A stretch of 64,000 nucleotides of DNA from Cacajao melanocephalus (GCA_963573385.1 CAUYLG010052177.1:1-64000); one strand, 5' to 3'. Shown: positions 13,850-28,278, numbered from the stretch's first letter. A program made the numbers and translations. The notes: generated by a model from the sequence alone, not told the origin.

Positions 13850-13936
13850 TTTAAATTTTACTTTAAGTTCTGGAGTATGTGTGCATATCTTGCAGGATTG
13901 TTACATAGGTATACACATGCCATGGTGGTTTGCAGC
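13850..13936 (-). mobile_element. Short younger L1 3' end nested in an older L1
   Basis: ACTTTAAGTTCTGGAGTATG, then TTGTTACATAGGTATACACA and TGCCATGGTGGTTTGC, is the complement of the L1PA-type 3' UTR. It is flanked on both sides by older L1 sequence. Confidence 0.75.
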
Positions 13937-14914
13937 CTTCTCTAGCTATTTTTAAGAATCTCTGTTTTTTAGGAATTTTACTGTACTTTCATACAGTGCA
14001 TTTCAGAAATGTACCGTGTGGTTTTCTTTGTCTTTATCCTGCTTGGGGTTTGTTGAACTTCTTAAATCTGTGGGTCAATATCTTTTAATGGTTTTGGACA
14101 ATTCTTGGCCAACATCTCTAAGACTACTGGTTTTCTATCGTCTCTCTTCTTGCTTTCTTGGACAATAATGATACATATGTTAGACATTTTGAGCATGTCC
14201 TAGAAGTCTCTTCCACTTCATTCTATGTATCTTTTCTATTCTTTGTTTTCTCTATGCTTCCTTTTGTATACTTTCTATTAATCTCTCTTCCAGTTTGCAG
14301 ATCCTGTGTCTAATTTGCCATTAATGCCATCCATTGAGTTCTTATTTTAAGATACTGCATGTTTTAGTATCTTAAAATTTGATTTGATTCTTTTAAAAAA
14401 AAATAGACTCTAATTCTGTGGTGAGAGTCTTCATTTTTTCATTTATATTTTCTACTTTTTTTAAGAGGGAAATTGATTTATTTATTTTTGTATTTAACAT
14501 ATTGATCTTAGTTATTTGTTTGCTGACTCAAAAATCTGGATCATTAGTGGGTTTCTCTTCTTTGTTTTATTCTGTGTATTATAAGTCATAAGATATATTT
14601 TTTCATCTGTAATATTTTTTGGCTGAATGCAGTGCTTTGGTATATGAAAGAACTATAGGCTCCATATGGTTTTATCTTCCATCAGAGAAGGAGCCCCCTT
14701 TTCTGTTATGGAGATAGAGTGAGGAAGTGATCATCTTAATTCATTCAAGGATTGAGCTTGGTTGGAACTCATTTCAGTAATATTCAATCTATCCTTGGTT
14801 TGTCCCTCATCCTTGGGTAGGCCCTCCCAGGTTTTTGACTGAGAGTCTGGTGTTTCCTCAGCCTTGCCATTTACAGGAGATTCAAATTTTCCCTTCAGAA
14901 GAGTTTAGCCTAAC

Positions 14915-15165
14915 TTTTATTTATTTACTTAGAGACAAGGTCTCACTCTGTTGCCCAGACTAGAGTGCAGTGGTATCGTCTCAGTGTACTACAACCTCTA
15001 CTTTCCAGGCCCAAGCGATCCTCCTGCCTTACCCCTTAGAGGAGCTGGTACTACAGGTATGCACCACCATGCCCAGGTAAGTTTTGTATGTTTCGTAGAG
15101 ATGTGGTCTTGCCATGTTGCCTAGGCTGGTCTTGAACTCCTGGGCTCAAGCCATCTGCCTGCCTC
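14915..15165 (-). mobile_element. AluJ-like, antisense, missing its 5' head
   Basis: TTATTTACTTAGAGACAAGG, CTCACTCTGTTGCCCAGACT and AACTCCTGGGCTCAAGCCAT are Alu complement. The terminal segment with the usual GGCCTCCCAAAGTGC is absent, so the element is truncated at its 5' end. Divergence suggests AluJ. Confidence 0.85.
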
Positions 15166-15640
15166 TGTCAGTATAACTTTTTATCCTCACAAATCATACC
15201 ATTTAAATATTTGCAAATGTCTTTGGGGGTGAACAATAAGCATTTGAAATAGTCTTCTTCACCTTGAGAGTCTTTCATTCCTAAGCACTGTGAGATTGTG
15301 GTTTTCTATCAACTCTCCCAAGGCTATTTTCTGCCTCTGGGAAGTTTTGGCCTAGGTTTTTATCTTCCTGCGATACCAGAACTCCAAAATTCCCTTTAAG
15401 GAAAACTGGCTGTGTGTTTAAGGCTTCTCAAGTTTTCATTTTTGTCACTCCAGTTTTGTGTGGCAGCTCACACTTTTGCTGGTTTCTTTCCCATAGTATA
15501 GCCTCTGTCTCAGCCAAGATTGATCAACCTCTGGTCAGAACTGGAAAATGTCCCCAGAGAAAAAAATTAGTAGCCATAATCAGCTCATCTAGGAACTCTG
15601 TTTCCCTCTGGAATTTTAATTAATCTAGTTCTAATTGCTT

Positions 15641-17412
15641 TCATAGATCTCCAATGCCTTTAACAATATTAAACAAAATAACATTCACCTTTTGCTAGTT
15701 GTCTTGTCACAGTGGAAGTCTTGGCCTGCTCTGAACTACTTTATTCTATCTGGACATAAAAGTTCTTGCCCTCACACTTCATTATTCAAACCATCATCCA
15801 GTACAGTAATCTGGAAATTATTGTAATACTATTTTTGATCTAACACTTTTCCATGTGAAAATGACTTAGTTATTATTTACTGTATTTTCAAGGACTACTT
15901 TACAAACATTCATTGAAAAAAATGCCACTTATTTTCTACCTAATCTTCATGTCTGACTTTGTATATGGCCTTTGCCTCAGTCTTCCTTGAGTCCTCTAGT
16001 TGGAGGTAAACTTCTTTTTGGAACTCCCACAATACCTTATTTGTATGATTTAATTGCACATATACCTTACATTATAGTTACTTGTGTATATTAAGAGCTT
16101 TGTACACACTGGAAGGAATCAATAAATAAAAGACTGGCCATAATACTGGGGATACTTTTTGGGGATACCAAGAGAGTTATTACATACTAATCCTCATTGT
16201 TTGTAAAGGGACCACCTAGGAAGCAATATTTGTGAATGTTTCCTGAGCTGGAGGCAAGAATCACACCAGTACTATTCATTTGCTTTTTGGAGCAAAGATT
16301 TTCATAATAGTAGGGTTAAAATTCTAGTTTTCACAGCCATTAAATAAGAGAAACATGGTTAATATGACAAAGGCAAGTAGTGTTCACATACTTACAGACC
16401 CTTGTATCAGAGGCTGTTTTAGGGCTTATTATATTGGTAGCAGTTAGGATCAAGAAAATCCATGTACAACTTACATTTTAAAATTATGCACATAAAACTT
16501 CTGAGTCAGAGTCAGAAATGACTCTGCTAATCCAGGAATTTGAATACCTCTAAAATCAACTACCATTTGAGCAACTGAGCACTGCTGTGAGCAAAATACT
16601 GTGGGGAACTGCAACATTCAGACATTGCCTCTTCCACACCAAGGGCCTTAGTTAAAACAAGGCATAAACGTTAAACATAAAACACCATCAATATTATAAA
16701 ATATGTGACAGAAGCCACGTGAATAAAGCAGCTAGTAAATAGTTTAAGGACATAGAGATGATGACCATTCTAGGGGTGGTCTAGCTAGAGACCTAGATTA
16801 TATCTTCTCGTGGGACCTCGTATAGCCTCATGTAGGTTACGTAGCCTCAAGGGACTTTAGCTTTAAAGTTATTTTTCATTTCTTTATTCTTTCTTTCCTG
16901 TGAGTTGGATTAACATAACCAATTGTGTTGGAAGAGAACTGAATAAATTTAATATGGCATTCCATTCCAGCTGGCTTTAATAGTCTCAATTGCTTTTAAG
17001 AAAAATTTCTAAGACAAGTAAAGAACTTCCTGCCCAACTGTATGAATGCCATCTGGCCTGATGTGGAAGCTTGGTGGTCTAAGTCCATTCATAAAAAAAG
17101 TACAATTTACCACAGCTATTCTGGAAGAGCCTGAAGATGGGAGGAGCTGCAGTATTTCTCATCAGAAATGTTAAATGAAAAAAAGGATCAGAGATGAACC
17201 AAATAAGCAATGTCTCTGGAGAACCAAAACTTATAGATTTCAAAGTGTTATGGTGAAATAGTATTAGTAGTTGGGTAGAACATGAACTGTGGAGTGAAAT
17301 TGGTGGGAGGGAATCAGAAAAAAACAGACATAAGAATGCTGTTTGAAGACCATTTGTGACACCAGGACATAAATCAAAATTTGCCGAAGTTTAAATGTTC
17401 ATTCAGTATATT
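15641..17412. other. Intergenic stretch without a recognised gene
   Basis: AT-rich sequence. No confident repeat family and no splice-flanked coding segment was seen. Confidence 0.4.
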
Positions 17413-17704
17413 AGTCTGGGTTCATGCCTATAATCCCAGCACTTTGGGAGGCTGTGGCAGGAGGATCATTTCAGCCCAGGAGTGCAATACCAGCCTGAGT
17501 AAGATGGTGAGACCCTGTCTCTATGCAAAATTTAAAAAAAGTTAGTCGGGTTTGGCTGCTCATGTCTGTAGTCCCAGCTACTCAGAGGACTGAGGTAAAA
17601 GGATCCCTTGTTTGACCCCAGGAGTTCAAGGTAGCAGTGAGCTAAGATTGCACCACTGCACTCCAGGCTGGACAACTAAGCAAGGGATTATACCTTAAAA
17701 AAAG
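17413..17704 (+). mobile_element. AluJ-like, sense
   Basis: TAATCCCAGCACTTTGGGAG, TAGTCCCAGCTACTCAGAGG and CACCACTGCACTCCAGGCTG mark both arms. It is highly diverged and its 5' start is eroded. Confidence 0.88.
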
Positions 17705-19075
17705 AAAATAATTACTATAAAGACCACCTCATCACATGAAACCATGGAACCATGTCATTGTACAGTTAAATTGCACAGAATTCAAATTACACAGAATGCA
17801 AAAAGTGCAAACAAAAAAAACTAGGAAGAGTTCAGACCCTAAAACATAAAAGTAGTATTAGATGGTGAACTAAAGATAAAGATAATTTTCTTTCCCTCTG
17901 TACTTCCTAAATTTTTGTAATTTTATTATATTAGTAATTTTTAAAATAGTACTTTTATTAAACAAACAATCATGGCTTTATGGTGGACTTAAAGACATAA
18001 TACATATTATTTCTACTCTCAAGGAACTCTAAAACTAGTAAGAGAGTAAGGCACATAATATCTAACAAATAGTGTGAAATAAAGTAAAAAAGCCATTAGA
18101 AGTCAAATGAAAAGTGTTCATGTAAGACTATTGTGATCATGAAGGCTTACTGAAGGCAGGAGAGTTTGAACTGGACATTGAAGGATAAGATTTTAATAGA
18201 TACTGCTGAGTATGAAATGACATCCTTTGTGGAGAAAATGCACAAACAAAGAGGGAAAGATGGAAAAAAATACATAGCTGTATTTGTGGAACAGCAAAGA
18301 GATTCACATTGCTCAATGAACAAAGTATTAAAAGAAAAAGGTGACTTGAAAGTGAGGTAGAGATCAGATTTTGGATTTCTTGCATGTCAGACTAAAAGTT
18401 GGACTTGGTCATTGCATCATAAGAGCTAATATGTATATACTACAAGGTGCAAAGTGTTTTCATATACTTTACGTATGGTCTTCACAATAATGTTTTGAAG
18501 AAGAGATTATCACTCCGTATACACATAACAAAAACTAAAGCTGGAGAAGCTAAATGACTCTCCAAACTCAAAGAGCAAGTTTCTTCTCCTTTTGTTCTTA
18601 CTGTGCTTCCTAGTTATTCATTCATACCAACAGTGTATTGCATTTGTCATAATACATCATAGTTGTTCACTTTTTTGTCTAGCACATCCTATTTATGTGT
18701 GTAAAAGGCAGCCACCAAGAAATTAACATGACTGAAAATACTTGATTTAAGAATTTTTTTTTGTAGGCAGCCAAGTGTGATGGCTAGAAAACGGCCTTAG
18801 AATAAAGCCTTGGTACTAATTCTAGTTCCACTATCAGCTGTTTAACATGATCAAATAGTTTACCTTTTCTGAGCTTAAGTGTCCTTATCTTCAGTAATAC
18901 TTACAGAGTTGTTCAGAGTAGCAAGTGGGAAAAATGTAAAAAATGTTCAGCCTAGGACTGATTCATAATAAGCATTAAGTTAGTAGACATTTATGTTGTT
19001 ATAGAAGATATTATTAATATAATAACTTTGAATTATTAACTAAATCCCTTTCTTTTTCTTTTTCCTAATTTAGTT
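17705..19075. repeat. Ancient L2/MIR fossils, no gene
   Basis: An L2-like antisense stretch may lie at 17975-18400 (CTCAAGGAACTCTAAAACTA, then GAACTGGACATTGAAGGATA). An antisense MIR lies at about 18420-18600 and a sense MIR at about 18780-18975 (CTATCAGCTGTTTAACATGA). All are strongly diverged and the borders are approximate. Confidence 0.45.
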
Positions 19076-19079
19076 TAGT

Positions 19080-20700
<1,621 letters not shown>

Positions 20701-20779
20701 ATATGTGCAGTAGGGTAGTTGTTGCATGATTTCTTTGGCTATAAGTAGTGTCAATGGTGTCTGTGATTTCCTCAGTGGC

Positions 20780-21330
20780 TTAGGCTGAAGTTGTTAGTGG
20801 AGACTATGGTGAGACTTTGCTTAGGATGGGGGAGACAAGTGGGCCAGACCTTGGGCCCCTGAAGTGGCAGTGGTGGGCTAAGCATGCCTGTCCTTGGATC
20901 CCCCTGGTGACATACATGGGCACTGGTATTAGTGGGTCCAGAAAGACCAATTCTTGGGCCTCCAGGCTACCTAATGGTAGTGACAGCAGTGGGCTAGGTA
21001 GCTGGGCAGGCCTCAGGTTGCTAGGTGGTGTGTATGGTATGCATGATGGCAGTAGCAGTAGTAAGATAGTCTCAGGCTCTCAGAAGGCATGAGCTGGTGT
21101 CAGTGATGGCTGCTATGGCTGGGCGGAGCAGTCCCCAGGCCCCTGGTGACATGTTTTGGTAGTACCAGTGGTGATGGTAGCAGGTTGGGTGGGCCTGTTC
21201 TCAGGTCTCCAAGAAGAGTGCACAGATGTCAGTGGTACAGATGAGGTGGGGTGATTCTCAGGCCTCAGTGGTATGCTTGGATGCTGATTTCAGGTGTTGT
21301 GGGGCTGTTATTATGGTACACATGTGCACT
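20780..21330 (-). repeat. GC-rich degenerate tandem units, probable L1 5' UTR
   Basis: Units of roughly 75-100 bp recur, each with a form of CAGGCCTC or CAGGCCCC, GGTGACAT or AGTGACAG, and GGGCTAGG or GGTTGGGT. It directly follows antisense L1 ORF1 sequence, which is where a monomer-like L1 5' UTR is expected. The assignment is an inference. Confidence 0.45.
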
Positions 21331-21886
21331 GAGGTGACTGATGGGTCGAGTGTTCCAGATTTGAGCAATGGGATTGGAAGCAAAGAGCCCGCCATCTCCC
21401 TGCACCCAAATGTTCACCTTCCCCCGGCCTACTCCTACAGGCCATTCTGTTGTGTATAAGGGATTTGGAAGGCCACAGAATAAGAGCCAGCTTAATAAAT
21501 AAAGAAGGGAAAGGGAGGTTACAATCAGGATCACTTTATTACATTATCTGAAGTGATATAACTCGTCTGTGCTTGAGAAGTAGACAGTCCTATGTATTAA
21601 TTTACTTCATTATCTTATCTTTAGCATCATTAGTGAACTAAAGTACACTGAGATAATACTACTCCTGCTAATGTTAAGAATTAACAGTTACTGGCTCCTT
21701 AATATACGCTAGGCAACAACCTAGAATAAAACAGAATAAGCCACTCAAGCTTCAATTTATAGAAAACTTTTTCTTATTCTAAACCTTTGTGTTGCATTAC
21801 TGAAGCATAGTTTTACTATGCATATATGGAAATGCACTTTTTGTTATTGCACCAAGCCTATAGAGTCAACAAATGTAGACTGCCTC
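21331..21886. other. Intergenic stretch, nothing recognised
   Basis: No coding, RNA or clear repeat signal. The first part may still belong to the preceding L1 5' region. Confidence 0.4.
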
Positions 21887-22228
21887 TGCTATGGCCTGAA
21901 TGTTTGTCCCCTCCAAAACTCGTATTTAAATTTAATCGCCATTGTAACAGTGTAAGGAGATAAGACTTTTAAGAGGTGTTTAGGTCACAGGGGCTCACCT
22001 TCATGGGTGGCATTGGTGCCATTAAAAAGAGCACGTTGGCCCTCTCTTGTCTCTCTCACTTTCTTGCTTTCCACCATGGGATGATACAGTAAGAAGCCCT
22101 GGCCAGATGGTGGAAACTTGGTATTGAACTTTTCAGCCTTCAGAATTGTAAACCAGTAAATTATGCTCATTATAAATTACCCAGTTTCAGGCATTCTGTT
22201 CTACCAGTGCACAATGGACTAATATAAC
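21887..22228 (+). mobile_element. MaLR-type LTR (MLT1/MST-like), sense
   Basis: Starts TGCTATGGCCTGAATGTTTG, has TTGCTTTCCACCATGGGATG, then TCAGCCTTCAGAATTGTAAA and TAAATTACCCAGTTTCAGGC, and ends near GCACAATGGACTAATATAA. The motif order is that of a MaLR solo LTR. The subfamily is not resolved. Confidence 0.75.
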
Positions 22229-23814
22229 CTCTATAAAGACATCCCACCCCATATTTGGTATGTATTTGTACTACAACTCAGAGCAGCACTATATAGCTAC
22301 AGCTGCACGAAACAAATATGCTATGAATTTGAATATTTTCTTCCTACATTGACCCTTCTCCTTCTTATTCTTGCCATTATATTTTCCACCGAAGTTTTAA
22401 TATGCTCAAGGTTAGGTGCTTCTAGAAAGTCAGGCATGATCAGTCCTTTCTGTGAGAACTCAGTCTATCAAGATACTCATCAATGTGTATTAGTTGTCTT
22501 TGGCGTGCTTTACTATTCTTATTTTAGCTTATTTATGTGTTTTTTAAAACTATTTTGACCTAAAGAATTAGATTTAATCAGAAGTCTGGCATTTATAATG
22601 ATGCCCTTTGGGATATATTCAATGAATACTTGATACTTACCATGTTGATAATGATGATAGTTTATTAAATGATATAAATGTCAAGCAGCTGGGAAAATAA
22701 AAGTTTGACTGAATAGCATAGAAAAATGCAGACACTAATTTCAAGCTCATAGACACAGCCTAATAAATTTTAAAAATCTGGTCCTTATATACATTCTTAC
22801 AGTTTTAGCCAGTTTTAAAGTGTATTCTTAGAAAAAAAAAATCTTTTTTTGCCCCCTTAAGTGTATTTCCACTTCTTACCCAAAATTCCTTCAAGTATTA
22901 ACTAACTGAATATAAAACATGAAATGTACAGTCTAGTGAGGGACATCAAATAGGTGGCTTCTTGAGATTAGGAAAAAGATAAGCACACCTTCTTAACATC
23001 TCGTGATATCTAGTTAGCACTAGAGCCTTGGGTATTTCAGGGGATTCGGGGAAGCCCTTCAGCAACCAGCCATTGGTTCAGAGAAGGCGTTTCCACTAGT
23101 GTGTGGAGGAGAAGATCTAATGGAAGGAGAAAGAAACTCCATCACTCTTGCTTGTGGAATACTAGGGAGGATCAAAAGATCCTTTAATTCTGAGTTTAAT
23201 CATCACTAATAATAGATTTGGCTGGGAAGCATTCAAGTAAACTTCCCCCAGTTTACAGGCTTACAAACCTAGCTCCTGATCTTATACGGCTCTGCCTGGA
23301 AGGCTGCCCAACTGCTACCCTCAACTACAAGCCTTAGTTCCCCCTATGTCTCCTGTAGCCCCTCTAATTGCCCTGTACAACTACTTCATCAGATTTTAAA
23401 AACAGAATAAAATTAAATACTATGTGTTTGATAATTGATTTAATAAAGTGTGTGATTCACTTATTATTTAAAAAGGGTGCAGGTATTTTTAACGCATATA
23501 GTACTTCTAATAATGTGTATAAATATTTAGTTATTCGATCTCAGATAAGTTATGTCTTATTATAGCACTCTTGTAGTAAAAACATCAGATTCGACTCATA
23601 TGATTTTTAACTAACAACTCTTTCCAGAAGCATTCCATAATTTTTAGCACTGTCCATACTGTATACATTTACATATTGTGAGGAAGCCAAATAAACTTGT
23701 AAATCATAGCTTTAGGATGAAAATATTTAGGCATTTACATATCACAAAGCTTCAAACAGTTTAATGTAGAGATTTATACATATGCTATGTAAGTAGGATA
23801 TGAGAGACAGTTGA
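22229..23814. other. Intergenic stretch just downstream of the KLHL14 poly(A) site
   Basis: About 1.6 kb with no convincing repeat or gene. Confidence 0.45.
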
Positions 23815-23830
23815 ATTAGTACATAAAGTT

Positions 23831-23836
23831 TTTATT
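23831..23836 (-). terminator. Polyadenylation signal AATAAA, probable distal site of KLHL14
   Basis: TTTATT on the plus strand reads AATAAA on the transcript strand, 1.94 kb after the stop codon. The sequence is canonical, but cleavage here is inferred. Confidence 0.6.
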
Positions 23837-23985
23837 TAAAGTTTTCCCCTTCCAAGCAAGCTTCATTTACACATTCTAATACTGTACAAAATTTACATTC
23901 TCTGTGACTTATTCACTTTTCACTTTCTAGTAGTTTATGTCTTTCTGAAATACAGAAAGCTTTACTTATAGTTCTCATAAATGCT

Positions 23986-23995
23986 TTTATTTATT
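23986..23995 (-). terminator. Two overlapping AATAAA motifs, possible alternative poly(A) site
   Basis: TTTATTTATT on the plus strand gives two overlapping AATAAA hexamers on the transcript strand, about 155 nt before the distal signal. Use of this site is not provable from sequence. Confidence 0.35.
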
Positions 23996-25771
23996 TTGGT
24001 GAGAAATAAAAAATAAAATGCAGAACAAGTCTAAGGAAAGCAAATGTTCTTGTATAAACTGTGACTTTTGGAAGAAACAGTGACAGTTGACAACAAAAGG
24101 TTCTGAAGCAGACCTTGTTCTATTCATGATGTCAGCTGGGATTTTCCCACAGAGTACTGTAACTTTTCTTTCTATATACTCATATGTTTTCAAGGAAAAA
24201 GAAATGAAAGTTGATTGCACGGGATATACATATATTTATATATATATTTTTACAACGGATCCTTTGGATCTGAACATACAAATAAATACAAAAACAATGA
24301 AGATTGCACTTTACTGTAGAAACGGCATTGGATTCCAGTATACCCATTTATCTTGACGTGCTCTACCATGAAAGCTTATCACCAAGGCATTTTTCATCTG
24401 TGGGATTCCCCTAATTATTGTTTTGAATGACACATTTGTTGAAGGATTCAGCATCTCTGGATGGTTAAAAAAATGTGTTAGGCTTTTATTTACTCCTAAA
24501 GTTGTTGTTCAAGCTCTGAAGGGCTTGAAAATCGAATTTGCGTTCCTATCAGTTCTGTCCTTTTGGTTGGCCACACTGAGACTATCTCATGCTATCCTGA
24601 CCTTCTGCTCCTGAATTCCTCATGCTCCTAAAGACAACTAGCAATTGCTCGCTTAACTGAGTTCAGGCATCTCTGGTGATAACAAACAAAATATGATGAA
24701 TTGGGGGAATAATGATGGTAAGTTAAGTGTCTAGAGCTACCCGAAGGTGAGGAAGAGGAGAAGTATCTGGTCAGGTGCTGCAATTGCCTCCTGTGGCTCT
24801 TGTAAGTTCTGTGTTTTAAAACAGAAAGACAACTGGCATTGTACTTAACAGAAATTATTCTTTCTTTTCATCCCTGAATTCCTGAAAATAATCTCCCATT
24901 TTTTATTATGGATTAAGTTTGGGTCAGACATATCATCTTACAGAATCTCTAAAATAGTCTATGACTGAATTTGTTAATCGTGTCTTTTGAAGCAAATAAC
25001 ATGTGTGTTGACTACTTATATACCACAAAACATGAAAAAGCACAAACCTCCATGAACTGAATAGTGACATAGTATATTTTGTTTTAATCTTTCAGATAAA
25101 ACTGAGGAATAGAAATGATGACTCTGTCTAGCCTAGAACTTAGAAGGTAGAAAGCATTTATTACAAGAGCCAACATTTTTCTCTTTCCTGATCCCATGAG
25201 GTGCTATACAGGCAGAAGGTATATGAAATGAAGTTGTATAGAAACGAAAATGCCCCTCTTTAATCTTATATGATTTTCAATAACAGTGCTGCCAATGGAG
25301 TCTGTGAAGTAGCCAAAGGTTAGGAATACAGAATCAAGTGGCAGTTTCTGTAATGCAGTGTATTTTGGTGGCTCAAATTTGGAATCATTCTTGAATACAA
25401 TATCCCCGAAATGTCAACATAGATCACATGCAGGTAGACTACAATGCACAATACTGATCTCAGGTCTCTCTGGGGCCAGTCTTCTGTATTTTATCTTTCT
25501 CCTTTTGCAAGTTAAGATTCACGTGAAGAGTTTTTGTAAAGCTGGGATAAGTTAAAACCAGTCTGAAATGGAAGAGTCTGTCACCACAGGAAGTTTGGTG
25601 CGATCTGAGTTATAGACACAGTATCTGTTCAAGAACAGGTCTCTTTCTTTTGTAGTTACTTATAAATCATCAGAAACCAAGGGTGGGTTTTGGCAGTTGT
25701 ACCATTAGAATGCATGGTACCTGCCATTGCTTCCTAGAATGTGATACTGTTCATTCCAGAGTTTCCTGGTG

Positions 25772-25912
25772 TTATTTGTTGTATGGTACACAAGAGGGCA
25801 GAATAACTGTCACACAGGCAGGGCCTGCCAATGGTTCTGCCACGTCTCCTTCGAGTTCTGTCCAGGTTCCTTTCTCTGGACAATAGCATATTGTAGATGA
25901 CTTGTAGGCCCC
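25772..25912 (-). CDS. KLHL14: KLHL14 terminal coding segment, 141 nt including stop
   Basis: The acceptor is GTCATTACAG on the minus strand, and the exon begins in phase 0 with GGG. It encodes GAYKSSTICYCPEKGTWTEL, EGDVAEPLAGPACVTV and ILPSCVPYNK, then TAA at 25774-25772: 46 residues plus stop equals 141 nt. CYCPEKGTWTEL is the Tyr/Trp half of the last blade. In kelch propellers the final C-terminal strand usually closes the ring against the N-terminal blade. The ILPSCVPYNK tail is what separates this gene from KLHL9 and KLHL13. Confidence 0.95.
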   Translation of the reverse strand, partial: GAYKSSTICYCPEKGTWTELEGDVAEPLAGPACVTVILPSCVPYNK

Positions 25913-26181
25913 CTGTAATGACAGAGGAGGGAGCATTTAGAGAAGGATGGCAGAGAAGTGCAATGGCAGTGTTACTGATCACATTTATTAATATATTGAA
26001 AAGAAAATATCTGTTTTCCATTCTTGCTAAATAATTCCAAATGAAAGCAATGGATTTTAAGCTGTTCTAATCCAAGGGAAAAGCTGAGATTGACAAAATT
26101 TCAAAAAAAAATTTTGTGTGACTAATAATAAAAGTCATAAATATCTAGAACATCTTAGATGCTCAATAAATCCTAAATTCG

Positions 26182-26446
26182 CTGGGCCCAGTGGCTCATG
26201 CCTGTAATTGCAGAGCTTTGGGAGCCACGGCAGGTGGATTACTTGAGTCCAGAAGTTTGAGACCAGTCTGGGCAACATAGCAAGGCCTCATCTCTACACA
26301 CACAAAGATAAAAACTAATTGGGCATGATAGTGCACATCTGTAGTCCCAGCTGCTTGGGAGGCTAGAACAGGAGGATTGTGGTTACAATGAGCTCTGATG
26401 ATGCCACTGTACTCCAGCCTAGGCAACAGAGTAAGATCCTGGCTTA
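26182..26446 (+). mobile_element. AluJ-like in the last KLHL14 intron, antisense to the gene
   Basis: GTGGCTCATGCCTGTAATTG, GTAGTCCCAGCTGCTTGGGA and CTGTACTCCAGCCTAGGCAA mark both arms. The A-tail has become the adjoining AAT/AT microsatellite. Confidence 0.9.
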
Positions 26447-26477
<31 letters not shown>

Positions 26478-26494
26478 TATATATATATATATAT
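26446..26494. repeat. Compound microsatellite (AAT)n(AT)n
   Basis: About ten AAT units followed by about nine AT units, grown from the Alu tail; likely polymorphic. Confidence 0.93.
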
Positions 26495-28278
26495 GTATAC
26501 ACTAAAAATAGAAGTTACCCAGCTTAAGTTTAAAAAAGAACAAATTTACCTTAAACCTTCAAATAATTAGGAACGCTGTATTTCAGATTGTCTCACTTCT
26601 CCATTTCTATTTTGCTACTGGGAAGAATCAGAGCTAGGATTGAAAACCAGTTTGAAGTAAACTGGAAATGAAAGTTTGTCAACTTTTTCACACATTGACT
26701 TATTTATTTTCAACAGGCCACATGAAAATAAAATGTCCTTAATTTTGTTTTCTTTGTCAACTTTAGGGGTTAGTGCTTGTGTAACATTTCCCTCCCCAAA
26801 CCAAGGCAGATTTGTGTTTATCATAGGAAACAAACAAGAAAGCCAACCAAACTAATAATTATTTCTCTGAAAATACTCCTAATGTCTGCTTCCAAACATA
26901 TTTTTGCAGCTAATAATTTGTACCAGCAAACAAGCACATATATGAATATCTAGTTATATATGTCAATACATAATTTGCTTATATGTAACTAATAACTTTT
27001 TAAAGCTCCCCAAAACTTTATGTCACAATCTTCTTTGAGGCAAAATAAATAAAACTAAAGAATATTATTAAAACTGCCAAATTAATCTTATAAAACTAAT
27101 ACAGGTAATTAGAAAAATGTGCAAATGTTGATCATTTTAAAAGTGAATATGTAATATGCTAGACCTGATGTGTCTCCTGATATGCTGTAATTTCAACTAC
27201 AAAGCCACCTTCTCAGGTGTTCTTGCTAAGAAAGAAAAAAAAAGTTAACAAAAGAAATAAGAAAAAAGAAAAAAGCTGAATTTAATTATGCCCTTATCTC
27301 TAACTTCCAGTGTCTAGCAAATATGCAGATGGAGGACTATTTCAAATGACTCCACAAGGAAGTCATTAGCCACTTTCAGAATGTAGGGTATTCTGTATAA
27401 CTGACCCTCTTTTGTCAAAAAGCCAATGGCATGAAACAAAAAGAGGCAGGATAATGTTCTAGATTGCAAGAGATATATGAGACATAATGATGAAATAAAA
27501 GAAAGACTTGTTGGATCCTAATTTGGATATGTCAATTTGAAAAATACATCTTTTTAAAAATCAATTGCAAAAATTTGAATATGAAATATATATAAAGGAA
27601 TTATTGTTAACTTTTTGGAGTGTGAGTGTATTTACGTAAGTTAATGATTTTTTAAAAGATAAATACTGAAGCATTAGGGTGAAATAATGTGACATCTGGG
27701 ATCTGCCTCATATTGCCTCAGCCAAAAATTTTAAAAGGGGGGGATAGATGAAGTGTGGCAAAATGTTGATGGATGTTGAAGCTGAATGATGGGTTAATGA
27801 GGGCCCATTGTAATCATCTCAATTTTTGTGTATATTTGGAAATTTTCATGATAAAGAAGAAAAATAAGGGGAAAAGCAATGGCAAATTACACATCCTAAA
27901 TAGATTTCATGAATATTGGAGAATGAATTTCCATTTTTCATGCCTTACTGGTCAGAAACCTTTCAGACTGTCTTGAACTGCAGAACATTTGTAAAATCAC
28001 CTCATTTTGACTTTTACTTGGGAAACCAAAATCACAAGATCATAATAGAGATAGGCGAGAAAGAGACCTACCGCATCTTGTGATGCTGTTGGTCAGATAG
28101 CAAGCCAGTTTGACAGCAACCAAGCTGATCCTATTTTACTACCTACAGCAACTGACTGCTCGCATGTAAGTATGATACTCTTAAAAGGTACATGTGTGGA
28201 GGATAACACATTTGGAAAGATACAGAAAAAGTAAGCACAAAGAAAATGAAGGAGGATACAGTAAATGTGGGCACATAC
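26495..28278. other. KLHL14 intron remainder; probable old L1 3' end at 27600-27880
   Basis: Mostly AT-rich and unassigned. The text AGTGTGGCAAAATGTTGATG, then TTGTGTATATTTGGAAATTT and TCATGATAAAGAAG, resembles an L1M 3' UTR in sense orientation; I am not sure of this. Confidence 0.4.

Larger units (their letters stand above)
12950..15640 (-). mobile_element. LINE-1 fragment (ORF2 start to 5' UTR), antisense
   Basis: The order of motifs matches the complement of an old L1. The ORF2 N-terminal/ORF1 junction (AACCAATCTGACAAACTTAT) is followed by ORF1-type text near 13570-14600, including TGCAGACCTACCGACAATGA and CTGATGTCTCTGCCTTCTAT, and then a 5' region. A small young L1 piece at 13850-13936 and an Alu at 14915-15165 interrupt it. 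The 5' end near 15640 is uncertain. Confidence 0.65.
23815..25771 (-). other. KLHL14: KLHL14 3' untranslated region
   Basis: The non-coding part of the terminal exon follows the TAA at 25772-25774. No strong repeat was recognised across nearly 2 kb, which fits a retained UTR in a repeat-rich locus. A short A/T run with repeated TATATA lies near 24227-24250. The left end is inferred from a canonical AATAAA (minus strand) at 23831-23836, placing cleavage about 10-25 nt downstream. Tandem AATAAA motifs near 23986-23995 would give a slightly shorter transcript. Confidence 0.7.
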
